This document shows positions 26,196 to 41,331 of a stretch of DNA of 64,000 nucleotides, in pieces. Position 1 is the stretch's first letter. The number at the start of each line of letters is the position of its first letter. Location: contig NZ_QOHJ01000008.1 of assembly GCF_003319185.1 (NCBI RefSeq), positions 164,671 through 228,670 of the forward strand, given 5' to 3'. Made by a program: the position numbers and the translations under genes. This DNA comes from Blastococcus sp. TF02A-30 (GTDB lineage Bacteria; Actinomycetota; Actinomycetes; Mycobacteriales; Geodermatophilaceae). A model generated the notes under the pieces. That model ran no database searches and was not told where the DNA came from. It saw only the letters and a program-made list of their open reading frames with translations.

Positions 26196-27362
26196 ATGCC
26201 CCGCTGGCCCGTCTCGTCCACCGGTCGCAGCCGCCTGATCTGGGCCGCCGTCGGTCTGGTGCTGGGCGGCATGTCCGTCGTCGAGACCGCGACCGACACC
26301 GTCTTCGACTACGGCATGGCCACCGCGCTGCCGGGGGTCGCCGTGGGCGTGCTGCTGGCGCTCAGCCCGCGGTGGCCGGCGGTGGCCGCGCTCGCGGGTT
26401 CCCTCTCCGTGCTCGGCAACTACGCGCTGGACACCCCCGGGCCCGGCGGCGCCCAGCTGATCGGCATGGGCGTCCTCGTGGGTCACGCCGCCGCGGTGCT
26501 GCCGGCCCGGCGCGGGGCGATGGTCGCCGCCGTCGCGGCGCTGGTGGTCGTGGGCTCGGGCTTCGCCTTCATCCCCTCGCCGTGGGAGGGCGTCTTCTAC
26601 CTGCTGGTCGCCGCCGCCGCGTGGGGCGTGGGCGCGCTGGTCCGGCAGGTGCAGGCCCGGTCGCGCGAGCTGCAGGTGCTGGCCGGGCGGCTGGCCCAGC
26701 AGCAGGAGGCGGTCGCCGCCGCGGCCGCCGTCGCCGAGCGGTCGCGGATCGCCCGGGAGGTGCACGACTCCGTCGCCCACTCGGTGAGCGTCATGGTGCT
26801 GCAGATGGGCGGCCTGCGCCGGCTGCTGCCCGACCACCCCGAGGCCCAGGACGTGCTGCTCGGCCTCGAGCGGCTCGGTCGCGAGGCGGTCGACGAGATG
26901 CGCCGGGTCGTCGGCATCCTGCGGGAGGAGTCCGTCGGGGACCCCGCGCCGCAGCCCTCGCTGTCCCGGCTGGACACCCTGCTCGACGAGCTGCGCGCCG
27001 GCGGCATGCCGATCGAGCTGGTCGTCACCGGGGAGCCGGCCACGCTGCCCCAGCTGGTGGACGTCAGCGCGGTGCGGGTGGTCCAGGAGGCGCTGTCCAA
27101 CGTGGTCCGGCACGCCGGTGCCGCGGCCACCCGGGTGGAGGTCGCGTGGAGCGGGGACCGGGTCGCGGTCACCGTCTGCGACGACGGCCGGCCTCGGGTG
27201 CCGGCGCAGCGCACCACCGGCACCGGGGTCGGCGGGCACGGGCAGCTGCACATGCGGGAGCGGGTGGCGGTCGCCGGCGGCAGGCTCGAGGTGGGCCCGG
27301 TGCGCGGTGGCGGCTACCGGGTGCGGGCGGAGTTCCCGGTGCCCGCGGCGGTGCCGGCGTGA
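26196..27362 (+). CDS. Membrane sensor histidine kinase (HisKA_3 type)
   Basis: Kinase of 388 residues with an N-terminal block of about five helices (residues 10-150). A short linker helix (VRQVQARSRELQVLAGRLAQ) follows, then the dimerisation domain with the phosphorylated His at about residue 190 (REVHDSVAHSVSV). The HATPase domain carries EALSNVVRHAGAA and GVGGHGQLHMRERV. The ATG at 26196 is preferred to the in-frame GTG at 26187, because a TAGCGT -10 box covers 26183-26188. The stop overlaps the regulator start by 4 nt. The signal is unknown. Confidence 0.88.
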   Translation: MPRWPVSSTGRSRLIWAAVGLVLGGMSVVETATDTVFDYGMATALPGVAVGVLLALSPRWPAVAALAGSLSVLGNYALDTPGPGGAQLIGMGVLVGHAAAVLPARRGAMVAAVAALVVVGSGFAFIPSPWEGVFYLLVAAAAWGVGALVRQVQARSRELQVLAGRLAQQQEAVAAAAAVAERSRIAREVHDSVAHSVSVMVLQMGGLRRLLPDHPEAQDVLLGLERLGREAVDEMRRVVGILREESVGDPAPQPSLSRLDTLLDELRAGGMPIELVVTGEPATLPQLVDVSAVRVVQEALSNVVRHAGAAATRVEVAWSGDRVAVTVCDDGRPRVPAQRTTGTGVGGHGQLHMRERVAVAGGRLEVGPVRGGGYRVRAEFPVPAAVPA

Positions 27363-28018
27363 CGATCCGGGTGGTGCTCGTCGACGACCAGGCGATGGTG
27401 CGCACCGGGCTGCGCATGGTGCTCGCCGCCGAGCCCGACATCGAGGTGGTGGGGGAGGCGGCCGACGGCGCCGACGGGGTCCGCACCGTCACCCGGCTGC
27501 GCCCCGACGTCGTGCTGCTCGACGTCCGGATGCCGGGGGTGGACGGGCTGGAGGCGGCGCGGCGGATCCTCGCCGCCGACCTGCCCACGCGCGTCGTCGT
27601 CCTCACCACGTTCGACGAGGACGAGTACGTCGCCGCCGCGCTCCGGGCCGGGGTGAGCGGGTTCCTGCTCAAGGTGGCCCCGCCGGAGGACCTCGTCGCC
27701 GCCGTCCGCACCGTCGCCGCGGGCCAGGGGCTGCTCGACCCGGCGGTGACCCTGCGGGTGATCGAGTCCTTCGCCGCCGCGCCGGCCCCCGATCCGGCGC
27801 GGGCCGGCGCGCTGGCGCAGCTGACCGACCGGGAGACCGACGTCCTCGCGCTGGTCGCGGCGGGCCTGTCCAACGCCGAGATCGCCGCCCGGCTCTACCT
27901 CGGCGAGGCGACGGTCAAGACCCACGTCAGCCGCGTGCTGCTCAAACTGGCGCTCCGTGACCGGGTCCAGGCGGTCGCCTTCGCCTACGAGAGCGGGCTG
28001 GTCACGCCGGGCGGGTAG
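27359..28018 (+). CDS. LuxR/NarL-family response regulator
   Basis: A 219-residue regulator paired with the upstream kinase. It has receiver domain VDD (residues 8-10), phospho-acceptor D55 (LLDVRMPG), a Thr/Lys switch (LTTFDED, FLLKVAPP) and a LuxR-type DNA-binding domain (LTDRETDVLALVAAGLSNAE and VKTHVSRVLLKL). The GTG overlaps the kinase stop (GTGA). Probable targets are the divergent membrane-protein gene and its own promoter. Confidence 0.9.
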   Translation: MTIRVVLVDDQAMVRTGLRMVLAAEPDIEVVGEAADGADGVRTVTRLRPDVVLLDVRMPGVDGLEAARRILAADLPTRVVVLTTFDEDEYVAAALRAGVSGFLLKVAPPEDLVAAVRTVAAGQGLLDPAVTLRVIESFAAAPAPDPARAGALAQLTDRETDVLALVAAGLSNAEIAARLYLGEATVKTHVSRVLLKLALRDRVQAVAFAYESGLVTPGG

Positions 28019-28106
28019 TTGAAGGTGGCCGGTAAGGTGGGGCTCACCGCCGGCTGTCGACCGACGTCAGTGGTGTCCGAGAAGCCCCCTGACTCCCCGG
28101 AGACCC

Positions 28107-30979
28107 GTGCTCGAACTCCTGCTTCTCCACCTCGTCGCCGCGACGGTCGCGCCGCTGCTCGTGCGCTGGTGGGGGCGGCAGGCGTTCCTGGTGCTGGCGC
28201 TGGTGCCGGCCGCCGGCTTCGCCTGGGTGGTGGCGCAGGCGGGGGCCGTGTCCGACGGCGGCGAGGTCGTCGAGACGACGCCGTGGGTGCCGGCCCTGGA
28301 CCTCGACGTCGCGCTGCGGCTGGACGCCCTGTCGCTCACCCTCGCCGCGCTGGTCACCGGCGTCGGTGCGCTGGTGCTGCTCTACTGCGCCCGCTACTTC
28401 GAGCCCGACGACGAGGGCTCCGGCCGGTTCGCCGGGACGATGACCGCCTTCGCCGGCTCCATGCTCGGTCTGGTCCTGGCCGACGACCTGCTCCTGCTCT
28501 ACGTGTTCTGGGAGCTGACCACCGTCTTCTCCTACCTGCTGATCGGCGGGTCGGGCGCGCGGCTGGCGGCGCGCCGCGCGGCCGGCCAGGCGCTGATCCT
28601 CACCACCGCCGGTGGGCTGGCGATGCTGGTCGGCCTGATCATGCTGGGCGAGACCAGCGGCAGCTACCTGCTGTCCGAGGTCGTCGCGAACCCCGGCGAC
28701 GGGCCGTTCCTGGTCGCGGGCACCGTGCTGGTGCTGGTCGGCGCGATCACCAAGTCGGCCATGGTCCCGTTCCACTTCTGGCTGCCCGCCGCGATGGAGG
28801 CGCCCACGCCGGTCAGCGCCTACCTGCACGCGGCGGCCATGGTGAAGGCCGGCATCTACCTGGTCGCCCGCCTCGCCCCCGGCTTCGCCGACGTCCCCGG
28901 CTGGCGGCCGGTCGTGCTCGGGCTCGGGTTGGCGACCATGCTGGTCGGCGGCTACCGGGCGCTGCGGCAGAACGACCTGAAGCTGCTGCTCGCCTTCGGC
29001 ACCGTCAGCCAGCTCGGCTTCCTGGTGGTCCTGGTCGGCGGTGGCAGCTACGAGCTGGCCGCCGCGGGCCTGGCGATGGTCGTGGCGCACGCGCTGTTCA
29101 AGTCCACCCTGTTCCTCTCCGTCGGCGTCGTCGACCACGCCACCGGCACCCGCGACCTGCGGGCCCTGTCCGGCCTCGGCCGGCGGCTGCCGGTGCTGGC
29201 GGTGGTCGCCACGCTCGCCGGGGCCTCGATGGCCGGCGTGCCGCCGATGATCGGGTTCGTCGGCAAGGAGGCGGCGTTCACCGCGCTGTGGGAGGGCGGG
29301 CTGCCCGACCGGACCGCCGCGGCCTTCGAGCTCGCCGGGCTGGTGCTGGGCTCGGTGCTCACCGCCGCCTACACCGTCCGCTTCCTGTGGGGCGCCTTCG
29401 CCCGCAAGCCCGACTGCGCGGAGACCGAGCTGGCGCACCCGCCCGGTCCGCTGTTCCTGGCCGCGCCGGCGGTGCTGGCCCTGGCGAGCCTCGTCGCCGG
29501 CCCGGCCAGCCCGGTGCTGGACCCGCTGGTGTCCGCCTACGCCGAGGACCTGCCGCTCATCGCCCCCGAGGCCGAGCACCTCGCGCTGTGGCACGGCCTG
29601 CAGCCCGCGCTGGCGCTGTCGGCGGTCACCCTGCTCGGCGGGTACGCGCTGTTCGCCCTGCGCGCGCCGATCGGCCGGTTCCAGCGGCGCGTCGCCGTCG
29701 GGGCGTCGGCCGACGAGGGCTACTGGAACGTGATGCAGGCGCTGGACCGGTTCGCGGTGCTGGTCACCGGCACCACGCAGCGCGGCTCGCTGCCCGCCTA
29801 CCTGGGCACGATCCTCGTCGTCGTGCTCGCCCTGCCGGGGTCGGTGCTGCTGTTCCGTGCGCCGTGGCCCGACGAGTGGCGTGCCTGGGACACCCCGATC
29901 CAGGCCCTCGTCGGCGCGGTCGTGCTGATCGCCGCGGTGCTCGCGCTGCGCATCCGGCAGCGGCTGTCGGCGGTCCTGGTCGTGGGGGTCACCGGCTACG
30001 GCCTCGCCGTGCTCTTCGCGCTCCAGGGCGCGCCCGACCTGGCGCTCACCCAGTTCCTCGTCGAGACCCTGACCCTCGTCGTCTTCGTCCTGGTCCTGCG
30101 CAAGCTGCCGAAGGACATCACCGAGCGGCACCGTCCGCGCGAGCGCGCGGTCCGCGGTGCCATCGCCGTCGGCGTGGGGCTGTTCATGGGTGCCGTCGGT
30201 GCGGTCACGCTGAGCGCGCGGACCGCCACCCCGGTGTCGGTCGACTTCCCGGACGAGGCCTACGAGTTCGGCGGCGGGCAGAACGTCGTCAACGTGACCC
30301 TGGTCGACATCCGCGCCTGGGACACCCTGGGCGAGATCTCGCTGCTCGTCGTGGCCGCCACCGGTGTCGCCAGCCTGGTGTTCCTGCGCCGGCGGACCGG
30401 CTCGGTGGAGCGGCTGGACCCGGTGCGGATGGCCCGGGACGCCCGGAGGTCACGGCGCGCCCCCCGGCGGCGGTGGCTGGCCGCCACCGCGGCGCTGGCC
30501 CCCGAGCGCCGCTCGGTGGTGCTCGAGGTGATCACCCGGATCCTGTTCCACACCATCGTCGTCTTCTCGATCTACCTGCTCTTCAGCGGCCACAACGAGC
30601 CCGGCGGCGGGTTCGCCGGCGGGCTGGTCGCCGGCCTGGCGCTGGTGCTGCGCTACCTGGCCGGTGGGCGCTACGAGCTGGGCGAGGCCGCACCGGTGGA
30701 CCCGGGGCTGCTGCTGGGCGCCGGCCTGCTCTTCGCCGGGGGCACCGGCGCGGTCGGGCTGGCGCTGGGCGCCGACGCGCTCCAGACGGCCATCCTCGAG
30801 ACGACGCTGCCCGTGCTCGGCGACGTGAAGCTGGTGACGTCGCTGTTCTTCGACATGGGGGTGTACCTGATCGTGGTCGGCCTGGTCCTGGACGTGCTGC
30901 GCAGCCTGGGCGCCGAGCTCGACCGCCAGCTCGACGAGGACGACCCGATCGACGTGGCCCCCGACGAGGTGATCGTGCG

Positions 30980-30983
<4 letters not shown>
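28107..30983 (+). CDS. mnhA: Mrp/Mnh Na+(K+)/H+ antiporter subunit A fused to subunit B
   Basis: The largest subunit of a multi-subunit cation/proton antiporter related to respiratory complex I NuoL. The 958 residues contain about 20 helices. The NuoL-like core is visible in ELTTVFSYLLIG, FHFWLPAAMEAPTPVSAYLH, AHALFKSTLFL and GVPPMIGFVGKEA. The C-terminal part (about 800-945, LFHTIVVFSIYLLFSGHNEP onwards) is an MnhB domain, so A and B are one protein, as in many actinobacteria. A possible promoter box TAAGGT lies at 28034-28039, with CCGGAG before the GTG. The operon contributes to sodium and alkali tolerance and pH homeostasis. Confidence 0.92.
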
Positions 30984-31506
<523 letters not shown>

Positions 31507-31510
<4 letters not shown>

Positions 31511-33291
31511 TCAGCGTCCTGACGCCGCTGCCGGTGCTGCTGCCGCTGCTGGGGGCGGCGGCCGCCCTGCTGGTCGGCGGCCGACACCCGCGGGTGCAGC
31601 GGTCGCTGAGCATCGCGGTGCTCAGCACGGTGCTGGCCGTCGCGGTCGCGCTGCTCTTCCTCGCCGACGAGCAGGGTGCGGTGGCGGTGTCGCTCGGCGG
31701 GTGGGACGTCCCGCTGGGGGTCGTGCTCGTCGTCGACCGGCTGTCCGCGCTGATGCTGGTGGTCGCGGCCACGGTGGGCCTCGGCGTGCTCGTGTTCGCC
31801 GTCGGCCAGGGTGCCGCCGACGGCGACGAGGAGACGCCGCTGTCGATCTTCCACCCGACGTTCCTGGTGCTCATGGCCGGCGTCGCCAACGCGTTCCTGG
31901 CCGGCGACCTGTTCAACCTCTACGTCGGCTTCGAGATCCTGCTGACCGCCAGCTACGTCCTGCTGACCCTGGGCGGCTCGGCCCCCCGCATCCGCGCGGG
32001 CGTCACCTACATCGTGGTGAGCCTGCTCAGCTCGCTGCTGTTCCTGGCCGCGATCGCGCTGGTCTACGCCTCGACCGGCACGGTGAACATGGCGCAGCTC
32101 GCCGGCCGCCTCGCGGAGCTGCCCGAGGGCACCCAGCTGCTCATCCACGCGCTGCTGCTCATCGCCTTCTCGATCAAGGCCGCGGTCTTCCCGCTGTCGG
32201 CCTGGCTGCCCGACAGCTACCCGACGGCACCCGCGCCGGTCACCGCGGTGTTCGCCGGGTTGCTCACCAAGGTCGGCGTGTACGCGATCATCCGCACCCA
32301 GACGCTGCTGTTCCCCGGCGGCAGCCTGGACACGGTGCTCATGTGGGCGGCGCTGGCGACCATGGTCATCGGCATCCTGGGCGCGGTGGCGCAGACCGAC
32401 ATCCGCCGCATCCTGTCCTTCACGCTGGTCAGCCACATCGGCTACATGGTGTTCGGCATCGCCCTGGCCAGCACGGCGGGGCTGGCCGGCGCCATCTTCT
32501 ACGTCGTCCACCACATCGCCATCCAGACGACTCTGTTCCTCGTCGCCGGGCTGGTCGAGCGGCAGGGCGGCTCCACGGCGGTCGACCGGCTCGGCGGGCT
32601 CGCCAAGGCGTCCCCGCTGCTGGCGGTGCTGTTCTTCGTCCCGGCGATGAACCTGGCCGGGATCCCGCCCCTGTCCGGGTTCATCGGCAAGCTGGGGCTG
32701 CTGGAGGCGGGTGTGGCCGACGGCGGGTGGCTGCCGGTGGTGCTCGTCGCCGGAGGTGCGCTGACGAGCCTGCTCACGCTGGTCGCGATCTCGCGTGTGT
32801 GGAGCCGGGCCTTCTGGCGGCCGCCGGCCGATGCGCCGGCCGGCGACACGAACGCCGCGGCCGCCGACGACGCCGGACCGGAGCTGAACGCCGAGCCGCT
32901 GCCCCAGCCGCCGTCGTCGCACCCCGGCGAGCCGCAGGCGGACGGACCCGGTCCGAACGACGACGCCACCGGGGAACCGGTCGGCGCCGGTCCCGCCCAG
33001 GGGCGCGCCGGCACGCGGGCCCTCGCCCGCCGGGAGGCGTGGGAACGCCACGCCGCCGTGGCCACCGCCACCACCCCGGCCACCGACGGGCTCGGGGACG
33101 GCCCGGATGCGGTCCGGCCGGACCGGCCGTTGCCGCGGGTGATGCTCGCGTCGACGACGGCGATGGTTACCGTGACCGTCGCGCTCACCGCGCTCGCGGG
33201 CCCGTTGTACGCGGTGGCCGATCGCGCCGCGGACGACCTGCGCGACCGCACGCCCTACGTGCAGGCGGTCTTCGGCGAGGAGGCACCGTGA
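31507..33291 (+). CDS. mnhD: Mrp/Mnh antiporter subunit D
   Basis: NuoM/NuoN-like proton-pumping subunit of 594 residues with about 14 helices. Conserved stretches include NLYVGFEILLTASYVLL, AAVFPLSAWLPDSYPTAPAP and ILSFTLVSHIGYM. It differs from typical MnhD (about 500 residues) in a hydrophilic Pro/Ala/Asp-rich insert of about 105 residues (437-543) before the last helix (MVTVTVALTALAGPLYAVAD). Both its ends overlap neighbouring genes by 4 nt. Confidence 0.9.
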
Positions 33292-33890
33292 CCGGCCAGG
33301 CGCCCGGGGGCGGCGCCGCCGCGGTCGGCCACCAGCTCCGGCACCAGCTGCCGCTGCTGCTGTGGCTGGTCCTCGTCTGGAACCTGCTCTGGGGCACGTG
33401 GTCCTGGGCGAACCTGCTGTCGGGCGTCGTCGTCGCGCTGGCGGTCACGCTGCTGCTCCCGCTGCCGCCGGTGGTGGGCGGGCTCACGGTGCGCCCGCTG
33501 CAGGTCCTGGCGTTCGCCGGCGCCTTCCTCGTGGACCTGGTGAGCTCGGGTGCGCAGGTGGCCTGGCAGACCCTGCGGCCCCGCGGGATCGACCGGAGCG
33601 CGATCATCCGGGTCCAGCTGCGCACGGACTCCGACCTGCTGCTGACCATCATCTCGGAGGCGGTGACCCTCGTGCCCGGGTCCATGGTGATCGACATGGA
33701 CCGGGAGAACCGGACGCTGGCCATGCACATCCTGCACGCCGAGGACGAGCAGGACCTCGAGCGCCAGCGCGCCTCGGTGCTCACGGTGGAGGAGCGGGTG
33801 GTGCGCGCGTTCGGGTCGCCGGACGAGGTGGCCGCCCTGTCCGCCGGCGCGTCGGCGCGCGACCTCGGCGAACGGCGGCGGACGCCGTGA
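33288..33890 (+). CDS. mnhE: Mrp/Mnh antiporter subunit E
   Basis: A 200-residue protein with three N-terminal helices and the conserved cytoplasmic MnhE domain (SAIIRVQLRTDSDLLLTIIS, EAVTLVPGSMVIDMDRENRT, HILHAEDEQDLE). Its length is slightly above the family norm because of an N-terminal Gly/Ala tail. It sits in order between D and F and overlaps both. Confidence 0.9.
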   Translation: MTGQAPGGGAAAVGHQLRHQLPLLLWLVLVWNLLWGTWSWANLLSGVVVALAVTLLLPLPPVVGGLTVRPLQVLAFAGAFLVDLVSSGAQVAWQTLRPRGIDRSAIIRVQLRTDSDLLLTIISEAVTLVPGSMVIDMDRENRTLAMHILHAEDEQDLERQRASVLTVEERVVRAFGSPDEVAALSAGASARDLGERRRTP

Positions 33891-34213
33891 CCGCGGTCTC
33901 CTGGGCGGCCTACCTGCTGCTCGGTTCCGGTGCGCTGCTGACCCTGGTGCGGCTCGCGCTGGGGCCCTCGCTCCTCGACCGGGTGGTCGCCACGGACACC
34001 CTGCTGGTGATCATCGCCGCCGGCCTGGCGGTGCACGCGGCGCTGCAGCGCGATCCGACGGTCGTGCCGGTGCTCGTCGTCGTGTCGCTGCTGGCGTTCG
34101 TCGGCTCGGTGTCGGTGGCCCGGTACATCGGCGGGATGCTCATCCACTCCCACCTCGGCACGGAGAGCCCGGACGCCGAACCGCCGGCCGGGGAGACGGG
34201 GGAGTCGCGGTGA
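33887..34213 (+). CDS. mnhF: Mrp/Mnh antiporter subunit F
   Basis: A 108-residue subunit with three helices. The conserved GPSLLDRVVATDTLLV follows the first helix, and FVGSVSVARYIGG closes the third. A short Pro/Glu-rich tail follows. Overlaps with mnhE and mnhG support co-translation. Confidence 0.9.
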   Translation: MTAVSWAAYLLLGSGALLTLVRLALGPSLLDRVVATDTLLVIIAAGLAVHAALQRDPTVVPVLVVVSLLAFVGSVSVARYIGGMLIHSHLGTESPDAEPPAGETGESR

Positions 34214-34662
34214 GCGGCATCGACGGCGTGGCGGACGGCATCGCGATCGTCCTGGTGCTGCTCGGGGCGCTGCTGTGCCTGACCGCCGGGCTGGGGCTGG
34301 TGCGGTTCCCCGACGTGCTCGCGCGGATGCACGCCGGCACCAAGCCCCAGGTGCTCGGCGTGCTGCTGATCATGGTCGGCGGCGCCATCCGGCTGCAGGG
34401 CTGGTCGGCGACCTGGATGCTGCTCCTGGTCGCGGTCTTCCAGATGCTCACCGCTCCGGTGAGCGCGCACATGATCAGCCGGGTCGCCTACCGCAGGCGG
34501 CACGTCCGCCGCGACCGGCTGCTGGTGGACGAGCTGCACACGGGGGAGCGCTCCGACCGGGTGTACCGCGGCGACGAACCGGCCGATGCGCCACCGGAGG
34601 AGCCCGGCCGGGCGCTGGCGGAGAGCCGGCGCGAGGAGCAGGCGGAGGACGGCGCGGGCTGA
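34210..34662 (+). CDS. mnhG: Mrp/Mnh antiporter subunit G
   Basis: Last gene of the operon. The protein has 150 residues, with three helices and the family core LGLVRFPDVLARMHAGTKPQ, then PVSAHMISRVAYRRRHV. A charged Glu/Arg-rich tail of about 45 residues extends beyond the usual end. A short hairpin (34651-34670) overlaps its stop codon. Confidence 0.9.
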   Translation: MSGIDGVADGIAIVLVLLGALLCLTAGLGLVRFPDVLARMHAGTKPQVLGVLLIMVGGAIRLQGWSATWMLLLVAVFQMLTAPVSAHMISRVAYRRRHVRRDRLLVDELHTGERSDRVYRGDEPADAPPEEPGRALAESRREEQAEDGAG

Positions 34663-34670
34663 CCCGCGCC
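34651..34670 (+). terminator. Hairpin at the end of the mnh operon
   Basis: GGCGCGGG (34651-34658) pairs perfectly with CCCGCGCC (34663-34670) around CTGA, so the mnhG stop codon lies in the loop. It may terminate the antiporter operon ahead of convergent leuA, whose stop is only 14 nt further on. Confidence 0.5.
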
Positions 34671-34683
34671 GCCCTCCCCGGGC

Positions 34684-36600
<1,917 letters not shown>

Positions 36601-36608
36601 GCAGCGAC

Positions 36609-37171
36609 TCAGCCGATGTCGCAGGCACACGGGCAGTCCTCGGCGTGGACGGGGCGGCCGGACCAGTCGTCCAGCTCGTCGCACGTCGGCGGGCAGGCGC
36701 ACGTCGGGCCGCCGCCCGCTCGGAGGGCGAGTCGCCGGGCTGCGGGACCAGGTGGTCGGACGGGACGCCGTCCCGGCGGGTCCACCTGTCCCTCGTCGGG
36801 CGGTGCCGGTCGAACGTGTACCGCGGCCGGGTCCTCGAGTACCGCTCGCGGCCGTGCCACCAGTCCTCGTCGCCGTACCTGGTGTCGAGGTGGGCCGGAA
36901 AGCGCCGGTGGGCACCGTCCCGCACCGTGTCCGGGCGCATGGGCGCGACCTCCCCGCCGTCGGCGTCGAGCAGCGCGAGCCGCAGACCGGCCCGGGCGGC
37001 GGCCCGGGCCAGCAGCCGGGCGTCGAGGCCCTGCGCCCCGCTCTCCGCTCGCCCCAGCGCGGACTTCGACACGGCGAGGATCGCGGCCAGCTCCCGCTGC
37101 GAGAGGTCGGCGACGCGGCGGATCCGGCGCAGGCAGCCGGGCAGGTCGAACTCGTGCACGGGGCCGAGCAT
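36609..37171 (-). pseudogene. XRE-type helix-turn-helix gene with an apparent frameshift
   Basis: From 37171 one frame encodes an XRE-like domain (FDLPGCLRRIRRVADLSQRE, then ILAVSKSALGRAESG). A charged stretch RYGDEDWWHGRERY and PSDHLVPQPGDSP follow. Near 36715 the sensible reading jumps to another frame, which continues as a Cys-rich end (TCACPPTCDELDDW, then HAEDCPCACDIG) and a stop at 36609. Without the jump the first frame stays open far into antisense leuA. The region GCGGGCGGCGGCCC at the junction is low-complexity. I read this as a small deletion or sequencing error in a real gene. An alternative start is GTG 37159 (VHEFDLPG), 7 nt after CATGCT. Confidence 0.6.
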
Positions 37172-37216
37172 GGGCCGGCACCCGGCCCGCCGGGCTCGGC
37201 CGAACTCTTCTGTGGA

Positions 37217-37257
37217 CAGTTGTGCTCTGCCCCACCGGGCGGGGCAGAGCACAACTG
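37217..37257 (-). terminator. Terminator of the phospholipase D-like gene
   Basis: A perfect 17-bp stem (37217-37233 with 37241-37257) with a 7-nt loop, 33 nt past the stop of the gene at 37290. Arm sequence CAGTTGTGCTCTGCCCC is less GC-rich than the genome average. Confidence 0.7.
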
Positions 37258-37289
37258 CCGTCGTGGTAGGTGTGCGACCCCCGGGGTTG

Positions 37290-38885
37290 TCAGAAATCCT
37301 TGCGCAGCCGGAGCTTCAGCGGGCGGCCGTCGGGGTCCACCAGGAGCCGGTAGACCGGGGTGGCCCACAGCCGCGTCAGCCGGGAGAGCTTCTCGGGTCG
37401 GTGCGGGCGCAGCCGACCGGGCGGTCGCGGGCCTCGCCGCCCGTCCTCGTGCCAGGCGGCGAGCGCGGCCGCCCGCTCCTCGAGCGTGGCCACGAAGCGC
37501 TCGGGATCGAGCGCCAGGTGGTCCTCGCTGCCGTCGGGTGCGAGGTCCAGGTGCTCGCGGGCCAGGGCCAGCCGCAGATCGCGGGCGAACACCCGCGCGC
37601 CGTCGCCGACGCCGCTGGGGTCCCGCGGTTCCCGGAGGTCGGGGGTGGTGTCGAGGACCGCCGTCGACAGCTCGCTGTCGTGCGTCCACGACCGGCGGTT
37701 GAAGTTGTCGCTGCCGATGCTGGCCCACACGTCGTCGACGACGCACACCTTGGCGTGCACGTAGACCGGTGTGCCCGCGTGGTTCTCGACGTCGAAGACG
37801 TGCACCCGCTCCTCGCCCCCGGCCCGCACGCACAGGTCGATCGCCTGCCGGCGGCCCACGTACTGGGGCGTCGCGTTGAACGACCCGCTCTGGTCGGGCA
37901 GCCGCGGCACCACGACGACCAGGTGCAGGTCGGGCTTGGCCTCGAGGGCGTCGGCGAACAGCTGCGCCACCTCGGCCGACCACAGGTACTGGTCCTCCAG
38001 GTAGATCAGCCGCCGGGCCCGCTTGACCGCCTTCGAGTAGCCGCGGGCGATCGAGCGCTCGCCGTCGGGGGCGAAGTCGTACGGCGGCCGGATCTTGGGG
38101 TAGCTGCGCAGCGTCTGCACCAGGTGCGGGCCGCACGGGGGCGGCGGCGGCAGCTCCGGCGGCAGCGGGTCGGCGTGCAGCCGCGCCCGCCGGAACCGGT
38201 CGATGACGTAGGAGATGGGGTTTCCGCTGTCCGGGTTGGTCGGGTCGGCCCACCGCTGGCGGAACACCGTCTCCAGGACGGCGACGGCCGGCCCGCGGAT
38301 CTCCGCCTGGACGTCGTGCCACGGCGGCGTGGGCCCGTACGCCGAGGACATGTTCACCGCCTGCGGGTCCCCGCCGTGGTCGGCGTCGTCGCGACGGCTG
38401 TGGCACAGGTCGATCCCGCCGGCGAAGGCGACGTCCCGGGACGGGTCCGCCGGGCAGCGGATGACCACGATCTTCTGGTGGTGGCTCCCCGCGCGGCGCA
38501 CCCGCTGGTCGAGGATGACCTTGCCGCCGTCCTCCTCGATCTCCACGTCCAGCGATCGGTTCTCCTCCGCGCTGAAGGACATGGCGTCGGTGTGGGAGCG
38601 CCAGACGAGGCCGCGCACGTCGACCCCGCGATGCGAGGCGGCGCTGAAGAGCTCGTCCACGGTGGGGCCGTCGGGACGCAGCCGCTCGTCCGGATCCCCC
38701 CGCCAGTCGGTGAACCACACGCGGTCGCCCGCACCCAGCTTCTCGACCTCCTCGACCAGCCGGTCGAAGTAGGTGACGCCGTGCACCAGCGGGCGGACGA
38801 GGTTCCCCTCCGTCCACGCCGGGAGCCTGCCGGCGGGGTTCCCGCGCTCCTCCGAGGTCAGCAGCCACTCCGACGGGTCGTCCAC
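37290..38885 (-). CDS. Phospholipase D-like protein
   Basis: A 531-residue PLD-superfamily protein. The C-terminal catalytic motif is complete (HAKVCVVDD, HxK-x4-D, then [10 protein letters not shown]). The N-terminal motif reads HHQKIVVIR, so the Asp expected at the +7 position is Arg; the downstream GGIDLCHSR is conserved. Homologues of this layout often keep such a variant, but it means the first half-site may be atypical. No signal peptide is visible, so a cytoplasmic location is likely. The possible reaction is phosphodiester hydrolysis or phosphatidyl transfer. The GTG start at 38885 abuts a 13-bp palindrome. Confidence 0.82.
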   Translation of the reverse strand: MDDPSEWLLTSEERGNPAGRLPAWTEGNLVRPLVHGVTYFDRLVEEVEKLGAGDRVWFTDWRGDPDERLRPDGPTVDELFSAASHRGVDVRGLVWRSHTDAMSFSAEENRSLDVEIEEDGGKVILDQRVRRAGSHHQKIVVIRCPADPSRDVAFAGGIDLCHSRRDDADHGGDPQAVNMSSAYGPTPPWHDVQAEIRGPAVAVLETVFRQRWADPTNPDSGNPISYVIDRFRRARLHADPLPPELPPPPPCGPHLVQTLRSYPKIRPPYDFAPDGERSIARGYSKAVKRARRLIYLEDQYLWSAEVAQLFADALEAKPDLHLVVVVPRLPDQSGSFNATPQYVGRRQAIDLCVRAGGEERVHVFDVENHAGTPVYVHAKVCVVDDVWASIGSDNFNRRSWTHDSELSTAVLDTTPDLREPRDPSGVGDGARVFARDLRLALAREHLDLAPDGSEDHLALDPERFVATLEERAAALAAWHEDGRRGPRPPGRLRPHRPEKLSRLTRLWATPVYRLLVDPDGRPLKLRLRKDF

Positions 38886-38914
38886 CCGGAGATCCCACCC
38901 CGTGGGATCTCCGG
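38886..38914. repeat. Palindrome between divergent PLD-like and lysC genes
   Basis: CCGGAGATCCCAC (38886-38898) and GTGGGATCTCCGG (38902-38914) form a perfect 13-bp inverted repeat with a 3-nt centre. It is immediately upstream of the PLD-like start and 32 nt upstream of the lysC -10 box (TAGCCT, 38946-38951). It could be an operator; being between divergent genes it is not a terminator. Confidence 0.6.
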
Positions 38915-38959
38915 ACGCAAGCGCCGGGATCGCCGGGTTCGTCGGTAGCCTGTGGACCC

Positions 38960-41327
<2,368 letters not shown>

Positions 41328-41331
<4 letters not shown>

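Noticed and set aside
28044..30131. 695-codon minus-strand open frame over mnhA
   Set aside because: Gln/Arg/Gly-rich shadow of an antiporter gene with about 20 clear helices on the plus strand.
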